A stretch of DNA of 64,000 bases from Rhizobium deserti (GCF_004358025.1 NZ_SMTL01000004.1:124001-188000), one strand, 5' to 3'. Shown: positions 44,862-54,696, counted from the first letter of the stretch. Program-made: numbers and translations. The notes: generated from the letters alone by a model not told the origin.

Positions 44862-45317
44862 TCAGGTGAAACGATGCTGCATGGCCGCCGCCGCCTTGGC
44901 AAGGCCTGCAATATTGTCGCGTATCCGGCTCTCGATGATCCGCCCCACCTGAGGATATTCCTCCAGCAGGCGCTGGAAGAGCGAGCGGCTGATCTTCAGA
45001 GCCTCCGAATCCTCGGTAGCGATTGCCGTGAACTTGCGCTCCACCATGGTCACGAGAGCCAGTTCCGACAACAGCGTTCCCGGGCCGACCGCCTTCTCGA
45101 GCTGGACCTGCCCGTCACGACCGGTGGCGTAAAGATCGAACCGACCTTTGGCAATAACGAAGGCGGATTCAGCCGGGGACCTTTCCCGGAAGAGCTCCTG
45201 GCCGCTGGCGACAGTGCGGCGCTCGGCGCCGAACGCGACGAGACGCAACTGGTCGCCCTCCAGCTCCCGAAAAAGCGGTACCTGCGACAAAAGCCGGATG
45301 TCGTCGTTGAGCGCCAT
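44862..45317 (-). CDS. Cyclic nucleotide-binding domain protein
   Basis: The 151-residue protein is a single CNBD beta-roll (LFRELEGDQLRLVAFGAERR, then VAPGxE-like turns and the phosphate-binding cassette ELALVTMVERKFTAIA) with a short helical end, and no helix-turn-helix or kinase part. The cassette (LLSELALV) has Glu but an incomplete Arg signature, so cAMP or cGMP binding is uncertain. It follows the OmpR-type regulator gene by about 20 bases on the same strand and may be co-transcribed. Confidence 0.87.
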   Translation of the reverse strand: MALNDDIRLLSQVPLFRELEGDQLRLVAFGAERRTVASGQELFRERSPAESAFVIAKGRFDLYATGRDGQVQLEKAVGPGTLLSELALVTMVERKFTAIATEDSEALKISRSLFQRLLEEYPQVGRIIESRIRDNIAGLAKAAAAMQHRFT

Positions 45318-45339
45318 GAGCCTGACTTGAGGTTTCGAC

Positions 45340-46020
45340 CTAGGGTACGATCTTGTAGCCGCCGTTTTCCGTAACCAGGATCTCGGCGCTCGAAGGATCG
45401 CGCTCGATCTTTTGACGAAGACGATAAACGTGGGTTTCCAGCGTATGGGTCGTCACGCCGGAATTATAGCCCCAGACTTCTTCCAGCAGCACGTCGCGGG
45501 TCACCACCTTCTGGCCGGCGCGATAAAGGTAGCGGATGATCGCCGCTTCCTTTTCCGTCAGGCGGATCTTCTTGCCGTCGTCGGTTGTCAGCAGCTTCTG
45601 ACTCGGCTTGAAGATGTAAGGGCCGACCGTGAAGGTCGCATCCTCGCTTTGCTCGAACTGGCGAAGTTGCGCGCGGATGCGAGCCAGAAGCACGGCGAAA
45701 CGGAACGGCTTTGTCACATAGTCGTTGGCGCCTGCTTCGAGACCCAGCACCGTGTCGGCATCGGTATCGTGACCCGTCAGCATGATGATCGGCGCCTTGA
45801 AGCCGTTCTTGCGCAGGACCTTGACCGCTTCGCGGCCATCCATGTCCGGCAGGCCCACATCCATGATCAGAAGGTCGACCTGGGCCGTTTTGGTCGTCTG
45901 TAGCGCCTTGGCGGCATTCGGCTCCTGGAGGATGGAGAACTCGTCATAGAACAGCAACTGTTCCACCAGCGTCTCGCGCAGGTCGTCGTCGTCGTCCACC
46001 AGCAGTATCGTCCGCGCCAT
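45340..46020 (-). CDS. OmpR-family response regulator (CenR-like)
   Basis: The 226-residue protein has a receiver domain with four consecutive aspartates in LVDDDDDLRETL, phosphoacceptor Asp54 (LLIMDVGLPDMDG), TGHDTDAD and the KPF lysine. A winged-helix OmpR DNA-binding domain follows (EVWGYNSGVTTHTLETHVYRLRQKIE). It resembles the alphaproteobacterial cell-envelope regulator CenR, an assignment from memory that needs alignment. No histidine kinase is adjacent. ATG 46020 is chosen over an upstream in-frame start because it begins directly at the domain. Confidence 0.9.
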   Translation of the reverse strand: MARTILLVDDDDDLRETLVEQLLFYDEFSILQEPNAAKALQTTKTAQVDLLIMDVGLPDMDGREAVKVLRKNGFKAPIIMLTGHDTDADTVLGLEAGANDYVTKPFRFAVLLARIRAQLRQFEQSEDATFTVGPYIFKPSQKLLTTDDGKKIRLTEKEAAIIRYLYRAGQKVVTRDVLLEEVWGYNSGVTTHTLETHVYRLRQKIERDPSSAEILVTENGGYKIVP

Positions 46021-46156
46021 ACAGTCCTTGCCTTTCTTGTTGGCTGTTCCCAAACCGGAACAATGCGCCTTCCGGCGCACCAGGGCCTTCGATGTAAGTC
46101 TCAACGTGCTATGAATTCAAACGAAATCATATTCAAAGCAAAAACATGTGAGGGAA

Positions 46157-46708
46157 ATGCAGCGCTTTCACGATGAACGGCCCAGGAAATCGAAAGTTGT
46201 GACCGTCAGAACCGCACCGTGCGATCGTAGCCGGGCGATCGTCAGCTTCGGCGGCATCACTCTACGCGCCGCATTGGGCAGATCGGGTACATCTGCATCG
46301 AAACGGGAAGGGGATGGAGCGACGCCGGTCGCCTCCATGCGGCTGCTCTACGGTTTCACCCGCGGCGAGCGGGTGCGGCTGCCGCCGACATCTCTGCCGA
46401 TCAAGCGCATCGCCAAGAAGATGCTGTGGTGCGATCAGCCGGAACATCCGGCTTACAACAGGCTGGTGCAGGCACCGTTTCAGCCCAGCCACGAGGAGAT
46501 GATGCGCTCCGATGGGCTCTACGATATCTGCCTCGTACTCGACTGGAACATCACCTCGCGCAAACGTTATGGCGGGTCGGCGATCTTCTTCCACCTTGCC
46601 AAGCCCGGTTATGAGCCAACCGCCGGGTGTGTCGCCGTCAGCCTGCGGGACATGAAGCGGCTGCTGCCGTTTTTCCGCAAGGGAACGGTGGTGAAAGTCC
46701 TGAAATGA
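46157..46708 (+). CDS. L,D-transpeptidase-like (YkuD-domain) protein
   Basis: The protein of about 183 residues carries a YkuD-type catalytic segment with His in FHLAKPGYEPTAGCVAVSLRDM, where the Cys of TAGC is the nucleophile. It has the LGRSGTSASKREGDGATPVA entry of this subfamily. It lacks a recognisable Sec signal and peptidoglycan-binding module. L,D-transpeptidases of the rhizobial envelope cross-link peptidoglycan or attach proteins to it; the target here is unknown. Starts GTG 46148, ATG 46157 and GTG 46199 all remain possible. Confidence 0.85.
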   Translation: MQRFHDERPRKSKVVTVRTAPCDRSRAIVSFGGITLRAALGRSGTSASKREGDGATPVASMRLLYGFTRGERVRLPPTSLPIKRIAKKMLWCDQPEHPAYNRLVQAPFQPSHEEMMRSDGLYDICLVLDWNITSRKRYGGSAIFFHLAKPGYEPTAGCVAVSLRDMKRLLPFFRKGTVVKVLK

Positions 46709-46709
46709 G

Positions 46710-46744
46710 CGGAAAAAGATGCCCGGCGCTTTGGCCGGGCATCT
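46710..46744 (-). terminator. Intrinsic terminator of leuC
   Basis: Read on the minus strand, the perfect 11-base stem AGATGCCCGGC/GCCGGGCATCT with a six-base loop is followed by TTTTTCC, 23 bases past the leuC stop. It can also slow transcription from the opposite side. Confidence 0.9.
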
Positions 46745-46766
46745 GGATCGGTTCATCGCCCTTCGT

Positions 46767-48188
46767 CTACTTCCACTCGCGGATGTCGACGAAATGGCCG
46801 GCGACGGCGGCAGCGGCGGCCATGGCTGGGGAGACCAGATGGGTGCGGCCCTTGTAGCCCTGGCGTCCCTCGAAATTGCGGTTGGACGTGGAAGCGCAGC
46901 GCTCGCCCGGCTTCAGCCGGTCGTCGTTCATCGCCAGGCACATGGAGCAGCCCGGCTCACGCCATTCGAAGCCGGCTTCCTTGAAGATCTTGTCCAGGCC
47001 TTCGGCTTCCGCCTGTTCCTTGACGATACCCGAGCCCGGCACGATCATCGCCGAAACGGTCGGAGCGACGGTGCGGCCTTCGACGACCTTGGCGGCAGCC
47101 CGCAGATCCTCGATCCGGCCATTGGTGCAGGACCCGATGAAGACGCGGTCGACGGCAATGTCGGTGATCCTGGTGCCCGGCTTCAGGCCCATGTAATCGA
47201 GAGCGCGCCATTTCGACGTGCGCTTGTTCTCGTCCTGGATCTCGTCGGGATTGGGAACGACGCCTTCAACCGAAATGACGTCTTCCGGCGAAGAGCCCCA
47301 GGAAACGATCGGCGGCAGATTGGCGGCATCGAGCACCACGACCTTGTCGTAATGGGCACCTTCGTCCGTGTGCAGGGTCTTCCAGTAGTCGAGCGCCATA
47401 TCCCAGGCCGCACCCTTCGGCGCGCGCGGCTTGTCCTTGATATAGGCGAAGGTCGTCTCGTCGGGGGCAATCAGCCCGGCGCGGGCGCCGCCTTCGATCG
47501 TCATGTTGCAGACCGTCATGCGGCCTTCCATCGACAGCGAACGGATCGCTTCTCCGGCGAATTCGATGACGTGGCCTGTGCCGCCGGCCGTGCCGATCTC
47601 ACCGATAATGGCAAGGATGATATCCTTGGCGGTGACGCCTGGCGGCAACTGGCCGTCGACGCGCACCAGCATGTTCTTGGCCTTCTTCTGCACCAGCGTC
47701 TGCGTCGCCAGCACATGTTCGACTTCCGACGTGCCGATACCATGCGCCAGAGCGCCGAATGCGCCATGCGTCGAGGTATGGCTGTCACCGCAGACGATCG
47801 TCATGCCCGGCAGGGTGAAGCCCTGTTCGGGACCGACGATATGCACGATGCCCTGACGGACGTCCTTTTCGGAATAATATTCAACGCCGAAGTCATGGGC
47901 GTTCTGGGCGAGCGCCTCGACCTGGATGCGGCTCTCCTCGTTCTTGATGCCTTCGTGCCGGTCGGCGGTGGTCGGCACGTTATGGTCGACGACCGCGAGC
48001 GTCTTTTGCGGTGCACGAACCTTGCGGCCGGCAATCCGCAGGCCTTCAAATGCCTGGGGGCTCGTCACTTCGTGAACCAGGTGGCGGTCGATGTAGAGCA
48101 GACAGGTGTTGTTTTCGTCGGTTGAAACGACGTGGTCGTCCCAGATCTTGTCGTACAGGGTACGAGGGGCGGAATTCTGTGCGCTCAT
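46767..48188 (-). CDS. leuC: 3-isopropylmalate dehydratase large subunit
   Basis: LeuC isomerises 2- to 3-isopropylmalate with LeuD in leucine synthesis. The 473-residue aconitase-family protein has the [4Fe-4S] cysteines in GSCTNGR and GCSMCLAMN, with [30 protein letters not shown] and the [12 protein letters not shown] substrate loop. leuD is not adjacent, as usual in rhizobia. The upstream 315 bases show no obvious leucine leader peptide. Confidence 0.97.
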   Translation of the reverse strand: MSAQNSAPRTLYDKIWDDHVVSTDENNTCLLYIDRHLVHEVTSPQAFEGLRIAGRKVRAPQKTLAVVDHNVPTTADRHEGIKNEESRIQVEALAQNAHDFGVEYYSEKDVRQGIVHIVGPEQGFTLPGMTIVCGDSHTSTHGAFGALAHGIGTSEVEHVLATQTLVQKKAKNMLVRVDGQLPPGVTAKDIILAIIGEIGTAGGTGHVIEFAGEAIRSLSMEGRMTVCNMTIEGGARAGLIAPDETTFAYIKDKPRAPKGAAWDMALDYWKTLHTDEGAHYDKVVVLDAANLPPIVSWGSSPEDVISVEGVVPNPDEIQDENKRTSKWRALDYMGLKPGTRITDIAVDRVFIGSCTNGRIEDLRAAAKVVEGRTVAPTVSAMIVPGSGIVKEQAEAEGLDKIFKEAGFEWREPGCSMCLAMNDDRLKPGERCASTSNRNFEGRQGYKGRTHLVSPAMAAAAAVAGHFVDIREWK

Positions 48189-48503
48189 GGCTGCTATCCG
48201 TAAAGCTGGTATGGAATGGGGATGTATGTGGAGGTAGGTTCAGGCCGCAGAAGCGGACCTTGCTCAGCTAAGTCGGTCGCAAAGCGCCCCGGATACGCGC
48301 GCAAAGAAGCGTGCCGGCAGACGCTTGTGGTCCTGCAGCACGATAATGCGGTTTGCGAGGCATCCGAATTTCGATCCCATAGACGGGTATATAGCAGATC
48401 CTGCTGAAATGGGCAATCGGTTCTGCCTCGGTGCTGTCGCCATCCTGTCATAAAGCCTTTGCGCAAACATGCTTGATCTCTTTCCTGCAAACGAGGGATT
48501 ACG
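48189..48503. other. Intergenic region between leuC and ppk2
   Basis: Divergent promoter region of leuC and ppk2, about 315 bases. I see no convincing small gene, hairpin terminator or riboswitch. Short frames on both strands lack ribosome binding sites. Confidence 0.5.
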
Positions 48504-49418
48504 ATGTCTGAACCGATCCAAGACCAGCTCAGCCGCATCAAGGACGAAATCGCCGACAGTTTCGACGAGGAGTTGGAACTGCAGATGGAGGAGGACCGGC
48601 TGGACGATATGATCTCCGAAGGCATGTCCGAGCCGGCTCAAGCAGGCATCGACCGCAAGCTCTATTTCCGCGAGCTGTTCCGGCTGCAGCACGAACTCGT
48701 GCGCCTGCAGGACTGGGTGCAGTACAAGAAACTCAAGGTGGTCATTCTTTTCGAAGGCCGCGATTCGGCCGGCAAGGGCGGCGCCATCAAGCGCGTGACC
48801 CAGCGTCTCAACCCGCGCGTCGCGCGCGTGGTGGCGCTTCCGGCACCCACCGAGCGCGAGCAGAATCAATGGTATTTCCAGCGTTACGTGCCGCATCTGC
48901 CAGCGGCCGGCGAAATGGTAATGTTCGACCGGTCCTGGTACAACCGGGCCGGCGTGGAAAGGGTTATGGGCTTCTGCACGCCTCAGCAGGTGGAGGAATT
49001 CTTCCGGGACGTGCCGGAGTTCGAACGCATGCTGGTCCGCTCCGGGATCATCCTGCTCAAATACTGGTTCTCCATCACCGACGACGAGCAGGAGTTCCGA
49101 TTCAAGATGCGCATCCATGATCCGCTGAAGCAGTGGAAGCTTTCGCCCATGGATCTCGAAAGCCGCGTGCATTGGGAAGACTATACCCGTGCCAAGGAAG
49201 AAATGCTGGATCGCACCCACATTCCGGAAGCGCCGTGGTGGGTTGTGCAGGCCGTGGACAAGAAGAAGGCGCGGCTGAACATGATCGCCCATCTCCTGGG
49301 GCAGATCCCTTACGAGACGGTACCGAAGGACCCGGTCGTGCTGCCGGAACGCGTGCGCCATGACGATTACATTCGCAATCCGGTGCCGGCGGAAATGTAC
49401 GTGCCGGAAGTCTACTAG
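48504..49418 (+). CDS. ppk2: Polyphosphate kinase 2
   Basis: The 304-residue single-domain PPK2 phosphorylates nucleotides with polyphosphate (or the reverse). Walker A is EGRDSAGKGG, followed by AIKRVTQRLNPR, and Walker B-like FDRSWYNRAGVERVMGF with the lid segment RRIHDPLKQWKLSPMDLE-type sequence. Class I, II or III membership and hence the preferred nucleotide is not decided here. It has an acidic 45-residue N-terminus. It diverges from leuC. Confidence 0.94.
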   Translation: MSEPIQDQLSRIKDEIADSFDEELELQMEEDRLDDMISEGMSEPAQAGIDRKLYFRELFRLQHELVRLQDWVQYKKLKVVILFEGRDSAGKGGAIKRVTQRLNPRVARVVALPAPTEREQNQWYFQRYVPHLPAAGEMVMFDRSWYNRAGVERVMGFCTPQQVEEFFRDVPEFERMLVRSGIILLKYWFSITDDEQEFRFKMRIHDPLKQWKLSPMDLESRVHWEDYTRAKEEMLDRTHIPEAPWWVVQAVDKKKARLNMIAHLLGQIPYETVPKDPVVLPERVRHDDYIRNPVPAEMYVPEVY

Positions 49419-49649
49419 CGGGAGCAATGTGAGGCGGGCGAGGGCAGTGAGGCGCGGTTTGTGCGTCGCGCGGCCCGCAGTCTCGACCGTGCCTTTCGGC
49501 CGTCCAGCCTCGCCCGTTTAACTCGGTCGTACGAGTTGAGGCAGGCACGACCTGTTTATCTCCCGTCCCTCTACTTGCCTCCGTCGGCTAAAAACCTAAT
49601 TCCGGCTTATGTTGGAGTAGCGATTTGGCCGCTGGCCGGGAGGACTGTA

Positions 49650-50969
49650 GTGATTTCCGAAAAAGCTCTGATTTCAAAAATTACTTGGCGCCTGATGCCC
49701 TTTCTCGGCATCCTCTACCTGATCGCCTATATCGATCGCCAGAATGTGAGCTATGCCAAGCTGCAGATGGTTGGCGCCCTCAACATGAGCGAATACGCCT
49801 ACGGCCTGGGCGCCTCGCTGTTTTTTATCGGCTATTTCCTGTTCGAAGTGCCGAGCAATCTCTTCCTTGAGCGTTTCGGCGCGAGCCGCTGGTTTGCCCG
49901 AATCATGATCACCTGGGGGATCGTTACAGTCGCCCTCGCCTTCACACAGAACGCTACGATGTTCTACATCCTACGCTTTCTGCTGGGTGTCGCCGAGGCT
50001 GGCTTCTTTCCGGGCGTCCTTTATCTGCTGACGCTCTGGTTCCCCAAGGATTACCGCGGTCGCATGGTCGGCCTGTTCATGATCTTCAGCGCGCTTGCCA
50101 ATGCCATCGGCGCGCCGATCGGCGGCATGCTTCTCGATCTTGACGGGATGATGGGACTGGCCGGATGGGAGTGGGTCTTCCTGGCAACGGGCGTTCCGGC
50201 GGTGATTGCCGGCATCGTCACGCTCTTCTACCTTGATGACACGCCTGAAAAGGCGAAATTCCTGAACCCGGAAGAAAAGCGCTGGCTCGCAGACAGGCTG
50301 GCACGTGAGAATGCCGGCATGGACCAGCATTCCGACAACGGCTTCAAGGCGCTGATCAATCCTACCGTCTTGCTGATGGCCCTATGTTACGTGGGCTTTC
50401 CGCTTGCCGCCTACGGACTGAGCTATTGGCTGCCTACCATCGTCAAGGGCTTCGGCGTGTCCAATACGGTGAACGGCTTCATCAACATCATTCCTTGGAT
50501 CGTAGTCGCAATTGCCCTTTGGGTCGTGCCGTCGGCTGCTGACAAGAGGGAACGAAAGACGCCATACATCGTCGGTCCGGCCTTTGTCGGTGCAATCTGC
50601 CTGGCGCTTTCCGTGCTCGTGACGTCGCCCACACTGCAATTTGCCTTCCTGTGCATCGCTGCGGGTGGCATATTTGCCGGCCAACCGGTTTTCTGGAGCC
50701 TGCCCTCCCGCTTCCTGAAGGGCGCGGGCGCGGCAGCAGGCCTCGCCGCCATCAACTCTGTTGGCAACCTCGGGGGGTTCGTTGCGCAGAATGTGGTGCC
50801 GTGGATCCACGACCAGACCAACAGCAATACCTATCCCATGCTCTTCCTGGCGGCCTGCCTAGCGATTGCCGGCGTGCTGGTGATCCTGGTCGGGCAGATC
50901 CTGGCGAAAAAGGTGCAGACTATCCCGCCAACGCGCCAGAGCCCGGCGCCAGGGTCGCGCATGTCCTGA
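49650..50969 (+). CDS. MFS transporter, anion:cation symporter family
   Basis: The 439-residue permease has the twelve-helix MFS layout and the ACS-family features: IDRQNVSYAKLQM in helix 1, EVPSNLFLERFGASRWFARIMITWG after helix 2, and GVAEAGFFPGVLYLLTLWFP in helix 4. Such transporters import organic anions (tartrate, phthalate, glucarate, hydroxyphenylacetate). The start is a GTG six bases after GGGAGG; longer frames lack support. No catabolic enzymes are adjacent, so the substrate is open. Confidence 0.9.
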   Translation: MISEKALISKITWRLMPFLGILYLIAYIDRQNVSYAKLQMVGALNMSEYAYGLGASLFFIGYFLFEVPSNLFLERFGASRWFARIMITWGIVTVALAFTQNATMFYILRFLLGVAEAGFFPGVLYLLTLWFPKDYRGRMVGLFMIFSALANAIGAPIGGMLLDLDGMMGLAGWEWVFLATGVPAVIAGIVTLFYLDDTPEKAKFLNPEEKRWLADRLARENAGMDQHSDNGFKALINPTVLLMALCYVGFPLAAYGLSYWLPTIVKGFGVSNTVNGFINIIPWIVVAIALWVVPSAADKRERKTPYIVGPAFVGAICLALSVLVTSPTLQFAFLCIAAGGIFAGQPVFWSLPSRFLKGAGAAAGLAAINSVGNLGGFVAQNVVPWIHDQTNSNTYPMLFLAACLAIAGVLVILVGQILAKKVQTIPPTRQSPAPGSRMS

Positions 50970-50991
50970 GGCGGGGGCCTCATCGTCCAAC

Positions 50992-51021
50992 AAAAAAGGC
51001 GGCCCCGAGGCCGCCTTTTTT
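50992..51021. terminator. Bidirectional terminator between the MFS gene and rplS
   Basis: A 13-base perfect stem (AAAAAAGGCGGCC at 50992-51004 with GGCCGCCTTTTTT at 51009-51021) and a four-base loop has U-runs in both directions, serving the two converging genes. Confidence 0.95.
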
Positions 51022-51041
51022 ATAACTATATGTTGCCGATC

Positions 51042-51587
51042 TTATTCGGCGGAAGCTTCTGCAGCCTTGGCGGCTTCGGCAGCTTCTGCTGCAGCCTTTG
51101 CTTCTGCGGCTTCCGCTGCTGCCTTTTCGGCGGCCAGAGCCTGAGCTGCGGCTACCTTTTCAGCTTCGATGCGTGCCTTTTCCTCGGCAACGGCCTGACG
51201 CTCGGCGTCGTTCAGCTTGCGGGCGCGGGTGCCGGTGTTCTCGACGATACGAGCCGACTTGCCGCGACGATCGCGCAGATAGTAAAGCTTGGCGCGGCGG
51301 ACCTTACCGCGGCGAACGATTTCGACGCCTTCAACCATCGGCGAATAAACCGGGAATACGCGCTCAACGCCTTCACCGTAGGAAATCTTGCGAACGGTGA
51401 AGCTTTCGTTGATGCCGCCGCCCGAGCGAGCGATGCAGACGCCTTCATAGGCCTGTACGCGGGTACGTGCGCCTTCCTTGACGCGAACGTTGACGCGAAT
51501 GGTGTCGCCGGCTTCAAATTCGGGGAGCTTGCGCTGGGCTTCGATCTTGGCGGCCTGTTCGGCTTCCAGTTCCTGGATAATGTTCAT
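51042..51587 (-). CDS. rplS: 50S ribosomal protein L19
   Basis: L19 sits at the 30S/50S interface. The first 118 or so residues are the standard protein ([49 protein letters not shown]). From about residue 120 an Ala/Glu/Lys-rich helical tail of about 60 residues is added ([17 protein letters not shown]), which is an alphaproteobacterial trait. A GAGGT site precedes the ATG. Unlike the textbook rpsP-rimM-trmD-rplS order it is separated from trmD by a TauE/SafE gene on the other strand. Confidence 0.97.
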   Translation of the reverse strand: MNIIQELEAEQAAKIEAQRKLPEFEAGDTIRVNVRVKEGARTRVQAYEGVCIARSGGGINESFTVRKISYGEGVERVFPVYSPMVEGVEIVRRGKVRRAKLYYLRDRRGKSARIVENTGTRARKLNDAERQAVAEEKARIEAEKVAAAQALAAEKAAAEAAEAKAAAEAAEAAKAAEASAE

Positions 51588-51845
51588 CGGTCAAACCTCT
51601 ATTTTTCTGAAACAGCCAGAGCGCTCGATGATATCCTTCGGATCAAGCCTTGGGATTTGCCGTGAGGCAGAGCGGGTGCGCCATTCTTTGCTTGCTGGTT
51701 GACGGGACTTTTGTCCCATTCCGCGTGCGCCAATACACGAAAGGCCGGCGCTTGTCATCCCGTCCCGCGTTATTTTGTGGAGGAGCGGGGGCTGTTGCTG
51801 CTCCCTGGCGAAGCGGCTATGTGACGCTTGGGGAGAGCAAAGCCA

Positions 51846-52592
51846 ATGACAATAACCACGATCTTGCTTCTGGCTGCCGCCGGGTTTCTTTCAGGCGCCG
51901 TCAATGCCATTGCCGGCGGAGGAACCTTCCTCACCTTCGGCGCCATGACGCTGGCAGGCATTCCTCCGATCCTTGCCAATGCCACATCCTCGATCGTCCA
52001 GTTCCCCGGCTATATCACCTCGACTCTCGCCTATCGCGACGAGATTTCCAGCCGCTGGCGCAGCGCCATCCTGCTTGGCGCCGTTTCCGTGCTTGGCGCG
52101 CTGATTGGGTCGCTGGCGCTATTGTCACTCGACAACCCGTCCTTCCGTGCACTTGTGCCCTGGCTGCTTGCGGCAGCCACAGCCGTATTTGCGGCCGGTC
52201 CATGGCTCAAGCCGAAGGTTTCCGCGGAACGGCCTGCCAATTCCGTCGCCTCGGTGATTGGCCAGTTCCTCACCGCCATCTATGGCGGGTTCTTCGGCGC
52301 CGGCATGGGCATTATGATGCTTGCCGTTCTGGGACTGACGACCGGCGGCAGCTACCATCACCTCAATGCACTCAAGAACATGCTGGCGATGATCATCGCG
52401 TCGGTTGCCATTATCGTTTTCGTCGGTGGAGGGGTGATCGCTTGGCCGGAGGCCTTGGTGATGATACCGACCGGTGCGCTTGGCGGCTATTCAGGTGTCT
52501 GGCTGGCACGCCGCGTGCCCCAGGCGGTGCTGCGCTGGTGCGTGGTGGCGGTCGGCGCCGGCCTCACCATCTATTATTTCGTGACCGCCTGA
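51846..52592 (+). CDS. TauE/SafE-family membrane exporter
   Basis: The 248-residue protein has about eight hydrophobic segments in two repeats ([21 protein letters not shown] and [19 protein letters not shown] carry the two GGxxxAxxGGGG-like signatures). Family members export sulfite, sulfoacetate or related organosulfur anions; the substrate is not determined here. ATG 51846 is preferred over an upstream TTG. Its 3' end overlaps the trmD 3' end by 19 bases on the opposite strand, and it interrupts trmD and rplS. Confidence 0.88.
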   Translation: MTITTILLLAAAGFLSGAVNAIAGGGTFLTFGAMTLAGIPPILANATSSIVQFPGYITSTLAYRDEISSRWRSAILLGAVSVLGALIGSLALLSLDNPSFRALVPWLLAAATAVFAAGPWLKPKVSAERPANSVASVIGQFLTAIYGGFFGAGMGIMMLAVLGLTTGGSYHHLNALKNMLAMIIASVAIIVFVGGGVIAWPEALVMIPTGALGGYSGVWLARRVPQAVLRWCVVAVGAGLTIYYFVTA

Positions 52593-53266
52593 TCATCAAG
52601 AAGATCCGGCCGGCGCTCCGCGGTCAGCTGGAGCGATTGCTGCAGGCGCCATTTTTCGATTTCGGCATGATTGCCCGAGGTAAGGACCGATGGAATTTCG
52701 CGACCCTCGAAGACCTGGGGGCGCGTATATTGCGGATGTTCGAGCAGGCCGTGCTCGAAGCTCTCGTTGAGGCCCGATGCGACATTGCCCATGACGCCCG
52801 GCAGGACGCGGACCACGGCATCGAGCAGCGTCAGGGCGGCAGGCTCTCCACCTGACAGGATATAATCGCCGACCGAGACTTCTTCGAGATTGCGCGCATC
52901 GATCACCCGCTGGTCGACGCCCTCGAAGCGTCCACAAACGATGACCACGCCATCTCCGGTCGCCAGTTCCCGCACGCGCGATTGCGTCAGCGGGCGCCCG
53001 CGCGGGCTCATCAGCAGCCGCGGCCGGCTGTCTTGTCCAAGCGAATCGATCGCCCGTGCCAGAATATCCGGTTTCAGCACCATGCCGGCGCCGCCGCCGG
53101 CCGGCGTGTCGTCGACGCTGCGATGCTTGTCTTCGGCCATGTCGCGAATCTGCACCGTTTGCAGCGACCATTGCCCACGCTCCAACGCCTTTCCGGCGAG
53201 CGAAAAACCAAGATGCCCGGGAAACATTTCCGGATAAAGCGTCAGCACCGAAGCGCGGAAGATCAT
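52574..53266 (-). CDS. trmD: tRNA (guanine-N1)-methyltransferase
   Basis: TrmD methylates G37 of tRNAs with CCN anticodons, preventing frameshifts. The 230-residue SPOUT enzyme has [29 protein letters not shown], the [13 protein letters not shown] knot strand and [21 protein letters not shown], ending RRPDLL. It lies two bases after the rimM stop, so the two are translationally linked. A short 3' overlap with the convergent TauE/SafE gene is noted. Confidence 0.97.
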   Translation of the reverse strand: MIFRASVLTLYPEMFPGHLGFSLAGKALERGQWSLQTVQIRDMAEDKHRSVDDTPAGGGAGMVLKPDILARAIDSLGQDSRPRLLMSPRGRPLTQSRVRELATGDGVVIVCGRFEGVDQRVIDARNLEEVSVGDYILSGGEPAALTLLDAVVRVLPGVMGNVASGLNESFEHGLLEHPQYTRPQVFEGREIPSVLTSGNHAEIEKWRLQQSLQLTAERRPDLLDDQAVTK

Positions 53267-53268
53267 GT

Positions 53269-53838
53269 TTACTTGCCCTTGCCCTTCGGCAGATCGGGTT
53301 TTGGCCCACCATCGTCGGGATCCTCGACAAGACCGGCCGCCATCGGGTCGATCAGGACGGTGCCGCCTTCGAGGTCGATCTCGAGAACCGCGGCTTCCGA
53401 GAAGGGAATAAGCGCCGGACGGCGTCCCGGTCCTTTGATCTCGAGCAGATCGCCGGCACCGAAGTCATGCACGGCACTGACAGTGCCATAGCTTTTGCCG
53501 TCCCGATCGACCACTTCCAGGCCTTCTAGGTCCGCGTAATAAAATTCGTCGTCGTCCAGTTCCTCGTCCGGCAGATTGTCGCGCTCGATGAAGAGTTCGA
53601 GCCCGGCCAGAGCCTCGGCCGCATTGCGGTCATTGATTCCGCGAAAACGGACGACCACGACATTCTTGGCTTCGCGAATCTCCAGGATCTCGAAGACCTG
53701 CCCATCCTCGGTATGCAGCTTTCCGTAATCCCCGAGCGCCGTCGGATCGGAGGTATAGGACCTGACCCGCACTTCGCCCCTTAAACCTTGAGCAGCGCCG
53801 ACGGTCGCCATCAGAATGGGGTTTTGGAGCTTGGTCAT
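53269..53838 (-). CDS. rimM: Ribosome maturation factor RimM
   Basis: RimM binds S19 and helps 16S rRNA processing. The 189-residue protein has the N-terminal RimM barrel ([22 protein letters not shown]) and a C-terminal PRC barrel ([23 protein letters not shown]). ATG 53838 is preferred ([10 protein letters not shown]); ATG 53868 is also in frame. The gene sits between rpsP and trmD, separated from rpsP by a strong hairpin. Confidence 0.95.
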   Translation of the reverse strand: MTKLQNPILMATVGAAQGLRGEVRVRSYTSDPTALGDYGKLHTEDGQVFEILEIREAKNVVVVRFRGINDRNAAEALAGLELFIERDNLPDEELDDDEFYYADLEGLEVVDRDGKSYGTVSAVHDFGAGDLLEIKGPGRRPALIPFSEAAVLEIDLEGGTVLIDPMAAGLVEDPDDGGPKPDLPKGKGK

Positions 53839-53900
53839 GCCTGTCTTGTCTCGGTTGCCATGGGTCATTTAAGCCTTGCCCGTCCAAAAGCAACCAGCAA

Positions 53901-53930
53901 AACGGGCAGTGCGTCGCCACACTGCCCGTT
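53901..53930 (-). terminator. Hairpin between rpsP and rimM (partial terminator)
   Basis: Perfect 11-base stem AACGGGCAGTG/CACTGCCCGTT with an eight-base loop. On the minus strand it is followed by TTGCTGGTTGCTTTT, a weak T-tract. It would reduce rimM-trmD expression relative to rpsP. Confidence 0.65.
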
Positions 53931-53953
53931 GCTTTTCGAAAAACCTAACCTGC

Positions 53954-54319
53954 TTACGCTTCGGCAGCCGCGGCCTCTGCGTCGGCGGCCTTCTGAGCGC
54001 GCTCAGCGGCACGTTCCTGGGCCTTCTTGCCTGGCTTTGCCTTGTCCGGGTTGTTCTTGGCGGCGCGCTGAGCGATGCCGGCTTCGGCAAGGAAGCGCAG
54101 GACGCGGTCGGTCGGCTGGGCGCCGTTGTCGAGCCAATGCTGGATGCGCTCGGCGTTCAGTTCGACGCGCTTTTCATTGTCCTTGGCGAGCATCGGGTTC
54201 CAGGAACCGAGCTTTTCCAGGAAGCGGCCGTCACGCGGGCTGCGGGCATCAGCAACGACGATCGTGTAGTAGGGGCGCTTCTTGGAGCCGCCGCGGGCAA
54301 GACGAATCTTCAGTGACAT
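53954..54319 (-). CDS. rpsP: 30S ribosomal protein S16
   Basis: The 121-residue protein opens [29 protein letters not shown], the S16 signature. It ends with a Lys/Ala/Glu-rich tail ([27 protein letters not shown]) of about 35 residues beyond the core fold, like the tail on L19 in this window. It is followed by a hairpin and rimM-trmD. Upstream, 47 bases away, is the chorismate mutase gene on the same strand. Confidence 0.97.
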   Translation of the reverse strand: MSLKIRLARGGSKKRPYYTIVVADARSPRDGRFLEKLGSWNPMLAKDNEKRVELNAERIQHWLDNGAQPTDRVLRFLAEAGIAQRAAKNNPDKAKPGKKAQERAAERAQKAADAEAAAAEA

Positions 54320-54366
54320 TGTGTTACTCCTTGGTTTCTTCGGGGCTGCCGTCCGACAGGCCCTGT

Positions 54367-54684
54367 TTATGCAGTTTGCTTGTTGCCGCCATGTTCGGCA
54401 GCGATGGCTTCATGATGCCGGATGACTTCCGTGATGACGAAGTTCAGGAACTTCTCGGCGAAATCCGGGTCCAGATGCGCTTCCTTCGCCAGACGGCGAA
54501 GACGCTCGATCTGAAATTCCTCGCGCGCCGGGTCAGCCGGCGGCAAATCGAACTGGGCTTTGAGGAGGCCCACTTCCTTTGTGCAGCGAAAGCGCTCGGC
54601 AAGCATATGCACAAGCGCCGCGTCGATATTGTCGATGGACTGGCGGTAGCTCAGGAGCTTGGCCTTGACTTCGGGATCAATCAT
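54367..54684 (-). CDS. Chorismate mutase, AroQ class
   Basis: The 105-residue all-helical protein converts chorismate to prephenate. It carries the AroQ pattern of catalytic residues Arg (YRQSIDNID), Arg/Lys ([12 protein letters not shown]), Glu ([13 protein letters not shown]) and the C-terminal helix. It is monofunctional with no prephenate dehydratase domain or signal peptide. It is followed by rpsP and preceded by ffh by 12 bases, so it sits inside the ffh-rpsP transcription unit, an arrangement common in Rhizobiales. Confidence 0.92.
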   Translation of the reverse strand: MIDPEVKAKLLSYRQSIDNIDAALVHMLAERFRCTKEVGLLKAQFDLPPADPAREEFQIERLRRLAKEAHLDPDFAEKFLNFVITEVIRHHEAIAAEHGGNKQTA

Positions 54685-54696
54685 CGACGCTCTCCC

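Noticed and set aside
46719..48125. Long open frame (468 codons) antisense to leuC
   Set aside because: It mirrors the leuC coding strand in a GC-rich genome, has no ribosome binding site or family motif, and leuC is certain.
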